A program made the position numbers and the translations under genes. The notes under the pieces are model-generated. The model had not been told where the DNA came from, searched no databases, and saw nothing but the letters and a program-made list of their open reading frames with translations. DNA of 7,121 bases, taken from Oscillospiraceae bacterium (GTDB lineage: Bacteria; Bacillota; Clostridia; Oscillospirales; Ruminococcaceae). The first letter of the stretch is position 1. Each line of letters begins with the position of its first letter. The stretch spans positions 1 to 7,121 of the forward strand of contig JAEDOB010000110.1 in the NCBI GenBank assembly GCA_016302225.1. Reading direction: 5' to 3'. Of this stretch, positions 6,157-7,121 are shown in pieces.

Positions 6157-7121
6157 ATGTTTAAAATGAGCAAAAAGCAGTATGCCGATATGTACGGTCC
6201 CACAACGGGCGACAGAGTGCGCCTTGCGGACACTTCCCTGATTATCGAGGTGGAAAAGGACTATACCGTTTACGGCGATGAAGCCAAATTCGGCGGCGGA
6301 AAATCTCTCCGTGACGGCATGGGACAGTCCTGCACCGTCCCCGACAGCGAATGTCCCGATACCGTTATCACATCTGCACTTGTGGTGGATTCCACGGGAA
6401 TTTACAAGGCGGACATCGGCATTAAGGACGGCAAAATTTGCGGCATTGGCAAGGCGGGAAATCCCGATATTATGGACGGTGTAACGCCTTCGCTGGTGTT
6501 CGGCGCAGGCACGGAAGCTATCGCAGGCGAGGGGCTTATTCTCACCGCAGGCGGTATTGACACGCATATCCATTTTATCAGCCCAACGCAAATTGAAACC
6601 GCACTTTATTCGGGAATTACGACCATGATAGGCGGCGGAACGGGTCCCGCAGACGGAACAAACGCCACCACCTGCACTCCCGGAAAATTCAATCTCGAAA
6701 AGATGATAGAAGCGGCTGAGGAATATCCTATGAATTTGGGATTTCTGGGAAAAGGAAACAGTGCAGACACCAATACCCTTGCCGAACAGATTGAAGCGGG
6801 TGCCTGCGGTCTGAAAATTCACGAGGACTGGGGTTCAACGCCTTCCGTTATTGACAGGGCACTGACTGTTGCGGATAAGTACGATGTTCAGGTTTCCATA
6901 CACACCGATACGCTTAACGAGGGCGGATTTGTGGAGGACACGCTGAATGCCATAGGCGGAAGAGTTATCCACACCTATCACACCGAAGGCGCAGGCGGCG
7001 GACACGCTCCCGATATTATCAAGGCGGCGGCGTTCCCGAATATTCTGCCGTCCTCCACAAATCCCACCATGCCCTTTACGAAAAATACCATTGACGAACA
7101 TCTTGATATGCTTATGGTTTG
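6157..7121 (+). CDS. ureC: Urease alpha (catalytic) subunit UreC, 5' part, runs off right edge
   Basis: 321 codons of the nickel-containing catalytic subunit (full length about 570) are present. It opens with MFKMSKKQYADMYGPTTGDR, the family N-terminus. Active-site residues visible, each three higher than in Klebsiella numbering: nickel ligands His137 and His139 in TAGGIDTHIHFISP (130-143), the Lys220 to be carbamylated in GLKIHEDWG, His222, His249 in SIHTDTLNE and His275 in HTEGAGGGHAPD. The window ends at MLMV plus TG, one base short of completing the expected flap cysteine; the flap His and the final Asp nickel ligand lie beyond. No disruption is seen, so the enzyme should be active if the rest is intact. 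AAGGGGGC lies 6 bases before the start, within the end of ureAB, indicating one operon. Accessory genes for nickel insertion (ureEFGD) are expected downstream but are not in the window. Confidence 0.97.
   Translation, partial: MFKMSKKQYADMYGPTTGDRVRLADTSLIIEVEKDYTVYGDEAKFGGGKSLRDGMGQSCTVPDSECPDTVITSALVVDSTGIYKADIGIKDGKICGIGKAGNPDIMDGVTPSLVFGAGTEAIAGEGLILTAGGIDTHIHFISPTQIETALYSGITTMIGGGTGPADGTNATTCTPGKFNLEKMIEAAEEYPMNLGFLGKGNSADTNTLAEQIEAGACGLKIHEDWGSTPSVIDRALTVADKYDVQVSIHTDTLNEGGFVEDTLNAIGGRVIHTYHTEGAGGGHAPDIIKAAAFPNILPSSTNPTMPFTKNTIDEHLDMLMV

Noticed and set aside
5887..6822. Open frame of 311 codons on the minus strand
   Set aside because: It overlaps ureAB and ureC, whose conserved urease motifs fix the real coding strand; the antisense product is Cys/His/Arg-rich without a family pattern.

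Overview
The window is about 7.1 kb from what looks like a low-to-mid GC Gram-positive bacterium, most likely a gut or rumen clostridium such as Ruminococcus or another member of the Oscillospiraceae. The grounds are strong AGGAGG-type ribosome binding sites, TTGACA/TATAAT promoters with extended -10 elements, intrinsic terminators, the AraC-type (YesN-like) response regulator and the AAA_26-type cytidylate kinase-like protein. The genus is an inference and cannot be proven from this sequence. The theme is urea capture and hydrolysis.

Layout: (1) 1-821, minus strand: 5' part of urtA, the lipoprotein that binds urea for the Urt ABC importer. The gene runs off the left edge. (2) 845-886: intrinsic terminator on the minus strand, between the next gene and urtA. 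(3) 903-1601, minus: cytidylate kinase-like protein with its own promoter. (4) 1750-2517 and 2510-5203, minus: an AraC-type response regulator overlapping by 8 bases a large hybrid histidine kinase (two membrane segments, HisKA, ATPase, receiver, Hpt), together a full phosphorelay. (5) 5204-5473: a divergent control region holding a near-consensus promoter for the kinase operon, a tandem-repeat operator and extended -10 promoter for the urease operon, and a terminator-like hairpin in the urease leader. (6) 5474-6154, plus: a fused urease gamma-beta subunit. (7) 6157-7121, plus: the first 321 codons of urease alpha, ureC, running off the right edge.

How it may work together: Urt imports urea, urease splits it to ammonia and CO2, and the phosphorelay lies between the two halves. 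The most notable observation is that the urease promoter and the promoter of the kinase-like/urtA side share the same architecture to the base. Each has two 17-base half-sites spaced 21 bases start to start, the proximal one abutting the -35 region, then a 17-base spacer and a TG-extended TATAAT. Over the 20-base core, 18 bases are identical. This is the geometry expected for an AraC-family activator, and the response regulator encoded between the two promoters is the obvious candidate. This suggests one regulon covering urea import, urease and an uncharacterised kinase-like protein. Both transcripts also carry an intrinsic-terminator-like hairpin before a urea gene (before ureAB and before urtA), which could add a second level of control.
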